Assembly (NCBI GenBank): GCA_030248065.1
Contig: JASAMV010002279.1
Span: forward strand, 111,860 to 175,859
Direction of reading: 5' to 3'
DNA: 64,000 bases
DNA from: Rhynchonema sp. JSB1_4
Taxonomy: Eukaryota > Nematoda > Chromadorea > Monhysterida > Xyalidae
Shown here one piece after another: positions 12,489-26,500 of the stretch. The notes below the pieces were generated by a model. It did not search any database. It was not told where the DNA came from and saw only the letters and a list, made by a program, of their open reading frames with translations. The position numbers and the translations under genes are program-made. Position 1 is the first letter of the stretch. Every line of letters starts with the position of its first letter.

Positions 12489-14553
12489 TCCGGGCTCTGA
12501 TTTTTTCAAAAAATTATTATCAGTTCCCAACCAAAGCAAAATGAAGCAAAAGTAAGGAACGCTTGCTGGAGCGATCATTCGAATCTTCGACCAATGCAGA
12601 GTCAACAGAAACACTCCGAATCTTTAATTTTGAGCAGAACTGTTATTCATATAAGACCGAAATCACAAGATCATGCATTCATATCTTTGACGGGTGGATA
12701 ATAAACATAACAAAATTACCAAACATAATATTACATTCATAGAAGCAAAGTGGATAATTAATGACAGACAACAACAGCAAACCATATACTGCAAAAAACA
12801 ATTTTGTTAACAATTGTGCAAAAATGGAAATAAGCAACAAACATATATGATATTATCCTAAATATGACAAGTTGATGGAAATAGGTACATTCAAATATAG
12901 TAATTGATCTGTGTTGGTAAGCCTTCAACGAAATAGGCCCGGACACGCAAATATTAGGTCCCACAGATTTTTTCTTATCTTTAGCTTCTTTTTGCACAGC
13001 AATTTGACAGCAAGATCCCTTCAAAAGCACACGAACACACGGTAGGAAAGCATAACTTAGAAACTGGCTCAATACAATCCCAATATTAAAAACAACACAA
13101 TTCACAAGATGATAAAAAGGAACCAACGTGGTGAACGCTCTGTCAATGAAACAAAGGACGAGAAGAGTGAACCGGAGAAAAACAGGTCGTTTGATTTTTT
13201 GTTATTGAGGTTTACTGTGATCTACTAAAATGTGGTATTTCAGAGAAATTAGAAAACGTAAATTTTTGCGTGCTGACAGACGGAAAAACTTTTTCCAAAA
13301 ACAGGAAGGAGCTCTTATTTCCACCTACGTGGTTGACAAAATCCGTTTCGAAACGAGCGCGCGCCATATTTATGTACGCACAAGTATCCACAAGAGCGTA
13401 CATGCATGAAACATCACTAGCTATTCTTCAACTGCAATTGTTCAACAAGCAGATGTCCGAATGCTTCACAACTGACTCGATCCAACTGACAAGTATAGAT
13501 CAACCAATCAGTGAACTTGATCACGTGATCGCGCGCCAGCCAATCATGACCGCCAAATTGGAGATTTGAATTTGGCGCGCTCGACCGAACAGCAGCAGAT
13601 AGCGCTTGGATGATGTAACTGGAATAATGAATTGAATATTGAATGTTCGGCGGATTATCGGTTTGTTTGCGTCGTGCCAAAGCTATCTGTGACCACCATT
13701 GAGGGAGGGGGCTGCGTACATGGAAGCCCACAGGCGAGCAATACAGCACAACTTTATTCCATCCAAACATTGTTCTGGCCACTAGCACAGATCCCAATAA
13801 AATAATGTAACAGCAGTGAGTTTTGCCCGTTTCGGCCTGTTTTAACTATATAAAACCGAAACTATATATGCAGCTTCAGAGTACTCCATTATTATAAAAA
13901 TTGCTAACATTTATAAAACACTAAATAAAACACTGCTATACACTCTTTTACCCAAACGCATTAGAAACTCACAAAAATGGAAAGAACTGCGCAGACATCC
14001 GTGAAGTAACTGCAGTTGAATGCAATTAAATGCAGTTCTTTTCCAAAACGGTTCATTTCATTACTAAGACGTATACTTGCGGGCAGAAAAAAGCCTTTTT
14101 TTTCGAAAAAAACCGAAAAAACAGTTTTTTCCCCGAGGCCTGGGAAAGTACGTTTTTATTTTGCCGGAAATGTTTCCAAGTGACAACCTTTGGAAAAAAC
14201 GGGTTTTTTCAAAAATTTGCGAGAAATTTTCCAAGGTCGCGAAATGATGTTGTCAAAACCACCGTAAATCGGTGCTAAACAGTTCAAAATGAGCACTTTG
14301 TAAGCTCCAAGTGCATTTTTAATGCTTTAGACCATTGCCCGACAAAATTTTCTCCAAAATAGGCGTTTTTGGACCATTTGTATAATTAAGTACTGGAAAA
14401 ATTTTTGAAAAAAAAACGTTTTTTTTTCGAAAAAGTTTTTTTCCAAAAATATATTTTGGGGAAAAATGCACAAGTATGCATTGATGGAAATTCAGTCGAC
14501 AACACGATTCACGGTATTGCTCAATATAAAAACAAAACATAATCATTTCCAAC
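12489..14553. other. GSS-PATL1 intergenic region; PATL1 3' end not resolved
   Basis: No exon here is certain. An open minus-strand stretch at 13417-13797 follows plausible acceptors and could hold the last PATL1 exon, but its translation does not clearly match the expected C-terminus. The rest is A/T-rich. At 14030-14470 there is a repeat made of TTTTTCGAAAAAAAC-like runs, related to 41940-42330 and 61690-61840. Confidence 0.4.
14030..14470. repeat. TTTTCGAAAA-rich inverted repeat, copy 1
   Basis: Blocks of T and A runs around TTCGAAAA, with the phrases CCCGAGGCCTGGGAAAG and GCGAGAAATTTTCCAAG near one side and partly mirrored later. Related blocks at 41940-42330 and 61690-61840 share the GCGAGAAATTTTC phrase or the run structure. 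This is non-coding repeat sequence. Confidence 0.5.
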
Positions 14554-17500
14554 CGACCGTAGTTGTGACGTAAATGATCCACCATCACAGGGCACATCCA
14601 CACGGGCACAGTGCAACAGCACAAGCAGAATAAAATCGAAGGCGAACTGGAATATGAAACATCACAGGTGGTCAACTTAGTGGATCCTCAAAAACCACAG
14701 TGGTTCGCAAGCTTTTTATTTCAAGATCGGCCAGCAGCAAGTACTACTGAAATGGCGATGTTTGGCAGCAAACTATTGAAGGCCAATTTTCAGCGTTTAT
14801 CTTGACTTCGGCCTTCTTTCTGGTCAAATATAGGCTGCTACAACAGTGCGCGTGAATTTTTTTTTGCCTTTTAGCTGGCCGTTTCTGAGAATCTGAGGAA
14901 GAAGAGGTTATTTTTGTATTATCATGATCATTATTTATTATTATTATGAAGAGGAGGTCCACTGCAGGGTTGATCAACAAAAGCGGATTTCTTTATTTTT
15001 GCTGAATGCGGTTCCCATGACGCAAAACTTCAAGATGCAATTATTACCCAAGTTTTTTTGATTGTATGGGAGTGCTTGATCCACTCGCATTTCAATACCA
15101 AACGATTAAGAAACTCAAATGCCAGTTAGTGAAGTGTAACGGTTGTGTCGCAACCCACCGCGCAATTCACACACTGTGAGAAGCGCAAAAAATAGAGACA
15201 ACGCGTGGAGGGCGAAATTTTTGTATTTTCAGTGCTTAGACGCCATAGGATGTCATGTTTGGATACCTTTGATATTATAGCACGTTTGTTCACTACTAAA
15301 CATTGAAACCTTAGTAGGAATGGCCAGTAAAATTTTTAGTAGCAACGGCAAACTTTTTATAGCGAATTGTTACCATACCACGTAGTATCAAAAGAACTAC
15401 GGTGGTTGGTGAGACAACAAGAGAACCACGGTGGTTCTTTTTTTCTACACAGACCTTGAACGATCACAAGATTTTTCACTTCATTGTGATCAAAAGGTCA
15501 CGCACGATCATGTCAGATGTCATGATAAAGATAAGACTTTACTATGAGGTGCGCACCCGACTTTTCGACGCGATCGCCTGTCCGACCAGATCAAATGAAA
15601 GCGGCGTGAGAATGGCCCGCAGTTGATCGGGTGATAGTCGTTTGGCGCCCTCGAACAGACTCGGGAACACACTGGTTGCCAGCTAGAAGGAGGAAACACC
15701 GGGTTGGCTGTGCTGAACTCACATCAATAACAGCATGTGTTTTCAGTTCATCTCATTCTAAGATTTGATTTCGACGATAAGCAAACTTTTTTGCTATGGT
15801 AAACGTGTGAGAACAACCGGACGACTGAAATCAGAACCGAACGTCATACTGGAATGTCCTTTTCTCTCCGGACCAAGAAAATACGAAATGATTTTTCGGT
15901 CACTCAATCAGAGCGGCGATGTTTTACGCACTTCCTTTCTCGCCAGTTTTAAGTGATGACCTTTATCCATGCCACCTAATCAAAGACCAACCAAAAATCT
16001 CAAGTCACGAATAAATCCGAAAAGTGAAACGTTCGCCCAGTGCCATCACTTAGAAACTGCCACAATTCCGCCATAAAACAACTGATTTGACCAGCTGGTT
16101 CGGTTGACGTCTCAATGAATTACACAAACGAAGACAAGCTAAACTGGTTTCTTGGTTATGACTCGAAAGGGTCATCGGTCAGTGATGTTTCATGAAAGAA
16201 TGACCTCTGTTCCGACTTCTTGTGAAGTAGTGAGCTCATGGTAATCTCAAGAACACCTCAATAGCGATAATAAATCAATACGAAAAACCACAATCCAACT
16301 ACGACGTTTCAGCTACGACATACATACAAAACAGCGCCCCACTCACCTCAACCGTATTATCCCGTTTGGCAATGATGGTCAATTGCCCGCTAACGTCACA
16401 GAACAACCTGCCCAGCTGTATTCGATTCATGTGTCGTACAGTACGCGCAATCAATAACCGACCCTTTCTGACGGCCAACACTTGGGCAAGACGATGTGCG
16501 CTCACGCGGGACTGCAGCTGATCGATTAGCACTGCGATCTCGGCCGTTAGGGCTTGCCTGCGAACGGAAGAGAATTGTGAGGGCTGTGTTATTGAAAGTT
16601 CAGGGCCGTCGCGGTCACACAACCGGAACTGACTCGGTAATTATTGGGTCATGTCAACCTTGAAGGCAAATCCACTGGCGTTGACTTGGCAGTTGGCACG
16701 TTGAAATTGTAGTACTCTGCGACAGGGCGCAACAATTGCGGCCAGCATAAAAGTTGCTCCACAATGAACAACTTTTGCGCTGGTCGAAATTAGTGCGCCA
16801 ACCCCATCGCAAAAAAAACAGCTCAACCAAATTTGTCAATGCCGATGCCAAATCCAATGTCAGTGCTTGCCTTCAAAATTCATGCGGCCCGTTATGTATC
16901 CTGCACAGACGGTTTCATCAAAACCAGCTCCATAACTTCGTGCAACGTTCGTGAGAATGGTAAAACGCAAATTAGGGAAAGCTAGCAACTTTGGATCAAG
17001 CAAAATGATTAGGTCCATTGATGAAAATAATTTGAGCACCCATCAAGAAAAATTTGGAGGCACATGTGACACTACACGCACACAAGTCAGAAAAACTAAA
17101 TCTGGCCGTGGCAGCAATCGGTACGGTCTTGGTCATGCAACAACATTTTGGAGTTGAATGAAGCACCTCTTTATGATCGTGATTGACTGACAGCTGACGT
17201 TTAATTTTCGATTGGCTAGGAAGAGATGAAAAGGGCTGACACTCAAACTCAATTGAAAGAAGCATTGTAATGACAGGTTGGTGGACGTGACCAAAAACGG
17301 ATCCAAGCCGTGCCCGATTACAAATTGTCACCAAATAGCACACACCCAAATAATGACACCCAACACCCACCTTTGTTCTTCATCAGCACTTGAGGCAATC
17401 GTGCGCACTTTATCGTCGCATTCCAGTGCAGTGCACCACATATTCTCAATATCCAACATCAACAGTTTGAATCGACGCATTGCGGTCGCCGAGTGTTGCA

Positions 17501-20500
17501 CCATCGCCGTGTGATGCAGCAGGGGCGATGCACTGCAATAATGTGCAGGAATACTCTTTGCAAGTATAATTTCAGTTCGGCAATTGAATTTATTTGTGCT
17601 GCTTGAAGCTTGGCAGTGACTTTATTGGTTTACATAGCTAATACATCCCAAATGCATCGAAACTGAAATGTCCTGCTCAAGCTCATGCATCAACTACGTA
17701 GTATCCCACGCCCACGCACTTGCTTTACTTCCCAAAACCTTTTGTTTACATTTCCACCGGATCATGTTGCGCTGTCTTTTACATATCACAATTGGATCAG
17801 AGAAAGAACACATTTCGCAAAGAGGGTAATACGGGGAAGTTTTCTAATGCCGTCAAAAATGTTTTGTCCAACGCACGAATATGCAAGGTTTCACCACGGA
17901 AAAGTCTATTGAATGCTGTCAGCGCGCAAGACCAGACCTGTTCGGGAGCCAAAATAATATATGTCAGGATTTGTTCCTTTTGCCAAACAATTGGAGGTTG
18001 CCGGCTTTTTTAATGCAATAATATATGTAAATTTTTGTTTAATATATGTAATCCCAAAATAATATATGTCACAATATACATATATTACATATATTTGCAC
18101 AGCTCTGCGCAAGACAAAACAAACAATTCCGAACAAAAAGACCCAATAAAAGCAAATTACTTCAAATAAACATTCGTCATCACCAAGTCCGAAATAAGCA
18201 AAAACAAATCCAACTAACGTGTCACTCTTATCCACAGGTACGTTCGAGCTGCACAACGATGACGTTCTCCTTCGTCGATTGTGTTGTTGTTCACTATTAT
18301 TTGGTGCTGTTGTGGACTCCGAGTCCGAGACGTGACTGTCCGTTAGGTCATCGTCTACGCCCGAGCCACTGTCCAAGCCCAGATCAATCAGCGTTCGCGG
18401 ACAATTGCTCGAGCCCAGCGATGGCTTGCCCAGGGCGCCCGTGAATTTGGCTGAATCAAATCGAACAAAAATTTGAATTCTGCGCTGGTCTCGTTCGAAC
18501 AGTTTGTGACGGTGCCGTCGTGTGAAGACAAATTATTAATTACTGGCGTGCGTGTCAGAACTCAACAGACCGCTTCAAGCGCACTGCAGTGGAGCACTGC
18601 ACTTTGCGCACATAAAAGAGCGTATATACAGTACGTACACGGCTAAGGGCACAGCACCAGCCCTCGGAATTTACCAAAGCATAACTATTGTGACAATCAA
18701 TAAACGAGTGGTCCTATGGTGAAAATCTGCAGGACAATTCGATGCGTATCGAATACCAAATAAAAACCAGCCCCCCATGACACGCACGTGGTACATAGAC
18801 GTAAGGCGTGTGCTCCGAGTCCGAGTCCTGTGCGCTCTGCAACGAATACAACTCGGCCGTCTCAGCGTGACCGAACTTTTCGCGTTCGCGGGCGAACTGC
18901 TTGTTGCGGTACATCTACAACAATTGGTTGGAAACAAATAAAGCGCATGAAGTTGCAGGTGAAAATTATGTTCGTTCGTTTTTATTCGCCTCAGCAAAAC
19001 AATACAGACACGTATAAACGTCGACAAAACGTGATGCCTTGTTGGCGCGTTCTGCTCGCACTGACGATGGCCTGATGCACCGTCACTGGCAGTTGAAGAC
19101 AGGTGGCGAAATAGGCAGAATACCACGCATTGCTTATCCAACTCGCGCACTGCCTCTGTGTACTACGCCATTTTGTAATGAACAGACACCCGACACGTTC
19201 GGCTATCATAACAATAAAAATAATTCGTCTGGCGACTTTTACTCCGTTAACAATTCTGCCCTGGGCAGTTTATATTCTCTGCAGACCCCGACCACGCCTC
19301 AAGACAGTAGACTACAACTAGGCTAATCAACAACAACAACCAACGCAAATGGTGGTACACGGAAGTGACGGACAATCACCAACCCACCATCTGTTCTGGA
19401 CTGTTGACAATATGGACTGATCCCAATATGCGCCCTCTGAGCCCGACATTTGTCGTTTGACGAGGACGAGGATTAATGCATAATTTTCAGTTCTGTTAAC
19501 TTGTCCTGTGATCTGTCCTGATGTCCGTGATCTTTCTCTCTCCTTGGCGCTTTTTGTAGCTTTTATTTGCTGTGGTTTTGTTATAACCAGTGTTGTAACT
19601 ATTTTCATTTCCGTAATTGTCCCACCCGGTCTTGTAACTTTGCTTCTATCACTAATTTATGTGCATGATTTTATGCGTCACTGAGAGCAATAAACAAACA
19701 AACCAACGCAAACATACTGTGCAATAAAAGTCATCAACATATGGGTTGCCGGTTTGCGACAGGGACAGGCCATAGATCTTCACCAGCCATTCGCGCTCCC
19801 GACGCCCAACCAGATTCGCGTACGGATCTTCATTCGCGCGATAGTGACGCTGCAAATGGATCGGTCAGGTAAAAAGGTTTCCTTATCAATAGACCTTTCA
19901 AGCACTATCCATTCGAAAATTCGGGTTGATTGTGAATGTGTCATGCAGTGTTTTGGTTGGAGTTTGTGTGTCCGCCGTCGTCAAAATAATACTCTGCGTC
20001 TTGTTGATGTTACACTTTATATAATCCTGCCGGCAGAAAAACGCAACTGATACGCACTGTCTTGGGAACACAAAAAACAAGAGGCAAAAAACAAAAAGCA
20101 TTCGTAAAAAAACCGATCAGATACCATAAAACGCCGTCCTGATCATTTTCAGACCCGCATTAATATCCCACCAAATAGAATTTTGTCAACAGTTCCTAAA
20201 CCGGTTGATCATCACAAACAAAGAAACATTCTCGTCATTGCATCACATACAAATTCAACCAACCTGCTGAAATCTCTGCTGCTGCCCTTGTCCATCCCTT
20301 CTGTCCCTATACTGCATGTTCCCTTGTTGCTGCTGTTGTCTCGGTGCATGTCTTCGATCCAACTCCTGTTGCATCCCAACCCAACGTGGCTGTTGTTGAC
20401 TAATCAGGTCATGGGCATTGGGCTGCTGCTGCTGTTGTTGTTGTTTGGGGGGTTGGGGCGGGGGTGGGGGTGCGGCGCCCAGAGGCGGAAAATCGTTCGG

Positions 20501-23500
20501 ACCAAACAGACGACGGCTGGGACCTGTGATTAAAAGAAACAAATAACAAAAATGTGATCACCAGCAGGCCTTCTTCAGTAAGAAAGCACCAGACACCTCG
20601 ACGGCAAAAAATGAGAGCAGGGTGTTTTCCCAGTTTGATATGGCCAACACAGCAGTCGGCGATGCTTGATCAGACCACGCTTTTACGTGCCGAGACCTGA
20701 GATCACACGGTCGCTTATGTTACACTCGCAATAGATCAAGGTTGTGAACGTGTGCAGAAACAATATGGCAATAGGCCAGGGTTCTAAAAGTGTGCATAAG
20801 CCACATGCACCAAGCTCATCTTAAACATACAACAGGAAATATTGAAAAACACATTTTAATCATCAACTTTTGAAATCTTATCTTCTTATTTTTCTTAGTT
20901 CTTATCTTCTAAAGTTCCAAACGCTGACTGACCATTAGGCGCATGTCTGATGGGTGCGTGAGGCAATGGCGGCTGTTGCGGACTGCCCGGGAATCCGTGT
21001 GGTACGGGAAACGGGTATCGACCTCCACCGGGGGGATACATTGCTCGTTGTTGTGGTGAACCGTTGACAGCACTGCAGTCACGTGTTCAACTTTGCTATT
21101 TAGGCTCAATTTAGGTTCAGATTCAATATCAGCACTGTCATTCGTGTGACTGCCTGACAACTTTGATTCCATGCTACTCGGCTCCCAATTTCTGGCATGT
21201 TCCACAACACTCCGAATAAGTTTTTCTATCAATGCCGTTGTGTAGCTGGCAAAAGTCGCCTTTTTGATGGTCAAAAACGACGAAAGTCACTCTTTCAGAG
21301 GAAAGAAACCCACCGCGGTGGAGGAGGCATGACAGGTGATCTGAGCAGCACATGCGGCGGTGGAAAGTTGGCCGGCCACGGCTTGCCTTGTGCCATGTGT
21401 GCTGAAGTGATTTAAAAAAATTGTGTTTTAAGTATCTAGCAAGGTTGTCAGCTTGAGCGTGTGCTTCCTCGACACGACGAAATTGGCACAAAAATATTCA
21501 AGGTTCAATCACTCACCAGCCAACTGCGCCCTAAATTGCGGATTCGCCATAGCAGCGGCCAACGCGGGATGCACACCCATGGGTGGCCGGGGTGGCGGTG
21601 GGGTAGACATGGGTGCACCAGTGGTTGTGTTCGGTGAGGTGCCTGGAAACCGGAAAATCGTGAAGAACCATAAATACGGAATTTTTTTGCACACGGGGAC
21701 GGGGCTTTGCATCAGCGGACGAAACGCAGCATTTTCATTAGTGCTTCACAAATTTTGAAAGCAAAAATCGAAAACCGCAGCCTCAATTCACGGAATACTT
21801 GCCACTGGACAATTATTTTCACACGCACAGAACTCAACTCAACGCACCCATCATATGCGTGGACGGGTTGGCTTGATGTTGTTGTTGTTTCTGTTGCATT
21901 GCAAGTGGTTGCGATGCCAAAATCGCCGGGTCAACGTGCTGTCCGCCGCCAGGAACCGGACGCATCATCGGTGAACGACTGGATAATAAGAACTAGAAAA
22001 TAAAAACAAACGAAGAAGGCAAAAACCAAACAGGAATAATTTAAACTCCGTCACCATGATGTATTACCGTTCATTATCAGCCTCCCTGTGTGGTACAGGC
22101 ACTGCACCCAATCGTTCCAGAAGGTTAGCCATCGGTACATTGCCCGATTCCACTGGATGTGAGGGTTTGGCAGTTGACCTGAAATGATATCACGCAAAAT
22201 GAGCGGTACCAAACTTGGTATCGGATCGGATGCGATCTGCGTTGGTCAAGTGACTCTTTTGAATTAACGATATTAAGAGATCTATCTAGTGGTGATACTA
22301 ACTTCGTGCAGCGTAAAAGATGTGCCTCGACCAAAAATGAATGACTAATAAACTGGACGAAAATTTTGGCTCCAGTAATCTTTTTAATATCCTTAATGCA
22401 AGGATTACGCACCACAAAGGTAAGTCACATCCGATCACCAAGTTTCATATCGACCAATATAACAGCTTTTTTGAAAACTCATTTTGATGATGACACGGTA
22501 AGTTCCGAGGAATTGTCTCTCTGACACACAAATCTCCCACAATTATTTACACTCACCGGAAAGATCGTTCCAGATCCTCAACCGACATGGGTTGTGACGT
22601 GTTCAAGGGTGGCTGCGACGGGGTTTGAACCCGTGTGCCCGGCTGTATGATACCGGCCTTCACAGTGGGATACAGCGATGCTTCAATCTCGGCCAGCGTC
22701 CGGGCGCCTGATATTTGCAAGGCAGTAGTGAATTCAGTATGATGGGCGCAGTGCGCGCAAGCAGCGTATTTTTGACTAAATTCACCATGGCACCTAAAAT
22801 TTGAAGTCCATCACCAGCACCTAAATGTTTTAAGTTTAGGTGTCAGTGGCACCTAAAATTCAGCCTTTTTAGTGGTTTCGGGCCCAATTTAGTTGCTAGA
22901 ATGGCTTCAGCACCTAAAAACCGGAGGCTTCGGTGCCATGGCAGCTGGTTCTCATCTCATAAACAGACTTGAAAACTTTTCAAAAAAATTCTGTGCAATT
23001 TGGTTGCTGGATTCTGCACCGACGTTTTTTTAATTTCCATCCAAAAAGTGGATGAAATCTAAAAATCGTACACCGTCTGGGCGCGATTTGCACCATAAAC
23101 TTTGAAACATGTTCCTTATAATTTCGATAAATAACGCAAAACCCTATTCAGAATCACAAAAAAATTGAGACAACACACCGGACACTACGCCAGACTGTTG
23201 GTCAGGCGACGGTTGCTTGGCCTGACGACCTTGCTCCTGTTGCAACAGGTTCACTTTGTTTTGAATGTAGGCCAACTGTTGTAGCTGAAAACAATAATTT
23301 ATAACGCGTAAGAATATCTCACGATGCAATTTGAGTCTCGCGAAACCGACCATCTGAGCCTGCCGCGTCTGTAATTCTCGCAAGTCCGACTCCTGCGTAA
23401 ATCGTTGCTGTTGTTGCTGCAGATGGGCGATAGCGGAGTACAATTGTTGTTGTTGAAGCTGTAGCGACCAAAATCAGCTTTGTTGTTGAGATGTCACACA

Positions 23501-26500
23501 ATTTATCTTGAAACCTGCTGTCGGTTTCGTGCCCGCCAAGAAACATTTTCTGATCTGCGCCAGTGAATTATACTCACTTACTTATGTGCGCTCTGATTCG
23601 ATACTAAACAGCATAGGTTTTTAGACCATTTCCAGATGAAATTTAAACCACACGTTTTATTTGCACCTAAAAATTGATAAGGTACATGCAAGATGCACCT
23701 AGAATTACTTTCATATTTTGCAAAAAAATGACGAAAATTGTGTAAAATCTATCAATTTGCACGCAAAATTGGGATATCTAGGTGCGAACTGCACTTGGAA
23801 AATTTGCTCAAAAGAGAAACTATTTTTGTGACACCCGTTATTTCGAAGTAACAATGGCTCAAAACTACGAAGGTGGGCAGTGATGTGGTTGGGGGGTATG
23901 GGGGTAATAGACCCCCTCCAACTGCTACCTAGCTTTCTTGCTCCGGTCATCAAGTCAAAAAAGTGCTGATTTTAGTGACAAAATGACCATTTTATGGGTC
24001 AAAATGGTCAAATTCGCTCAAATTTGTTCACACATGCACAAAAACACGCATTTTAAGGCCGATTTGGCATAATTTCGACCGATTTTTATACCCCTGTTTT
24101 TGATTTCTGGACCAATACCAAATCGGGGTACCCGGCTAGGTTGCTAGTTTTCTTGCTCGGACCAACTACATCACTGAAGATGGGTCAAACTCAGTGATCG
24201 CGATGGGCGATTTCTGGATCACATGCGTGACTTTTCACACTCGTGTTTAATTTTAGAACAGTAAGTATCTCGGTCTCGAGATACATTTGGAAAGCGACGC
24301 GAACAAACAAAACAGATCCAACCGCTGAAACTTTCGCACCTGATACTGCACGATCAACGCATTCGTCGGATCAATCTGATGTTGTTCAAGTGTTGTTGGA
24401 TGTTGTGGAGGCACGCGTTGTTCTTGTTGTTCACCAGATGCTGTTGTGCCCAATAGATCATGAACATTGAGTGGCATGTTGCGTGTTTGTTGTGGAGAGA
24501 CCATCATAGCGGCAGGGGGCACCCCACCACCGCCGGCACCCGGCCTTTTGTCAGGGGGTGAGGGCAGGCCGGGCGGACCAGAGGGTGCTTGTGCTGGAGA
24601 CACCGATTGACCAGTGTTGTATGACCAGATGTTGATGTCGGGTTGCTAAAGTATTTGTGGGTTATTAATTTCCACTTGATTAAAGAGCACATTACGTTGA
24701 CATATGACTACAGAGTAACAATAAGTCACGCGGGAAAAATCTGTTTTGGTTCTTTCATGAACGAATGCAGCGGAGAAAATGCATTCGAGATCGATTTTTG
24801 CTGAAAAAAATTGTTGATTCATTGCCAATCATTGTCTGTTTCGTTCCGTTCAAAATGAGGGTATTGTACAAACGTGAACAAATTGCAATGGAAGGAATAC
24901 ATGCTTGTCTCAAAACATTTTCATACCAGGATGACTGATTGACATGCTGAATCAATGCCCAGCTCAGCAAAACCACTCTGCTAGTTTTTATTTGACAAAA
25001 AAACTGAGCAAAAGACCGCACCAGAAACAGCGACGACGTATTCGACAGTTGTGCTCCGCCAAACAAAGCATCATGCTGTGCCACGGTCGAGTGATGATGT
25101 CGTCTCGAACTGTCCTCCTCCTCCAACAGATGTGACAAACTGGCTTCCAGCATTGCCTGATCCCATAGATCTGTTGCGCCACCCACATGGTTGACCGCAA
25201 TGGTGGCGGTCGAACTGGTTGGTAGTTCGTCTGAGATGAAAAATTCAGGATACTTTTACACAGTCACTGCACTGATTTTCATTGAGCAGAAATTGTTTTA
25301 ACCAAAGCCAGAGCTAAACGTGCGCGAAAAGCAGAAAAATGCTCTTGGCCGAAGAAACAAAAAATAGTTTCTCGTCGTCACAATTCGACAGCTAGACTCT
25401 GCACTCTAACTCCGACAGGCATCTATTTTTCATGATTTCGTCGTCCACATGCTGAATTTTTTGCCACATAGGAGCAAAACAAAGGCAGAAAGCAAGTGAC
25501 ACGCATGCTTCGACAGGTGATTTTCATTAAGCTCAGTTTTGACAATTGTTGTGTTGTTTTCACTTCAGCTTATTCTAATACCAAAAATCAACCAACTGTA
25601 GTGCGACAAAACCGGTTCTTAATATTCCGTGAAAAAAAACTGAAAATGTCCAGAGATCAGAGGATAAATTTCCAGCACGGGTATTAAATAACAGCAAAAG
25701 GGTATTTCGTGCAGACACAATGTGCCATTGAACACATAGTTAAGTTGGATCTAGTCTCCAGATGGCACTGCGGCATTGATGGACCTCCAGAATGTTGAAG
25801 AACGGGGGTCAACAACGCCATTTTTTCTAAAAAATTGGACAAAATTTTGCCCGTTTTTCACGGAAATTTATTTTCGGTCCAAAAAATTGACCCGGTTCTC
25901 TTCCCAGGTTTTTTCGGTTTGTTTCCACCCGCAAATAATGCAACCAAGTGCTGCGGCTGGGGCGGGGGAGTGGGGTCCCCCAAAAGGTACAGTGTCTCCC
26001 CCTTGCCGGCACAGTATGTGGCACCCCGCGCTGAAGTACGGTATCTCCACCTCTCTGGTACGATATCTTCCCCAATTTTTCCAAAATTTCACCCCGCACC
26101 CTTTTTGGTCCAAAATGGTTTAAAAAACGGGCCAAAATCGACCAAAACTGCAAAAACGTGCGCGCTCCGCGTGAATTTATGCGCATTTTAACCCATAAAA
26201 ATTGAATTCCCGCGAAAGTAGTATGGTAGTCAGTGTGGTGGAAGGCCAATCGACCCAAAATGCCCCAGGGGGGAAGGTTTCGGAGTTACTCGAGATACCC
26301 CAACAGGCTGCCCAAGATACCCCTATGGTCCGTCAAAAGGCGAAAAAAGGCCGTTTTTTTGCATGCAATCTTACTGCAAAATTGGCCTAAAAATGGGTAC
26401 TTTTTGACATTTTTGTCGAAAATTGATCTAAAATGACCATTTTTGGGCGTTTGCGCGCGGAGCGCGCGATTTTTAGGAGTTCCTAGGTCGAAACACACCG

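Noticed and set aside
14030..14278. 82-codon frame rich in Phe/Lys
   Set aside because: It is the translation of a T/A-run repeat also present at 41.9 and 61.7 kb.
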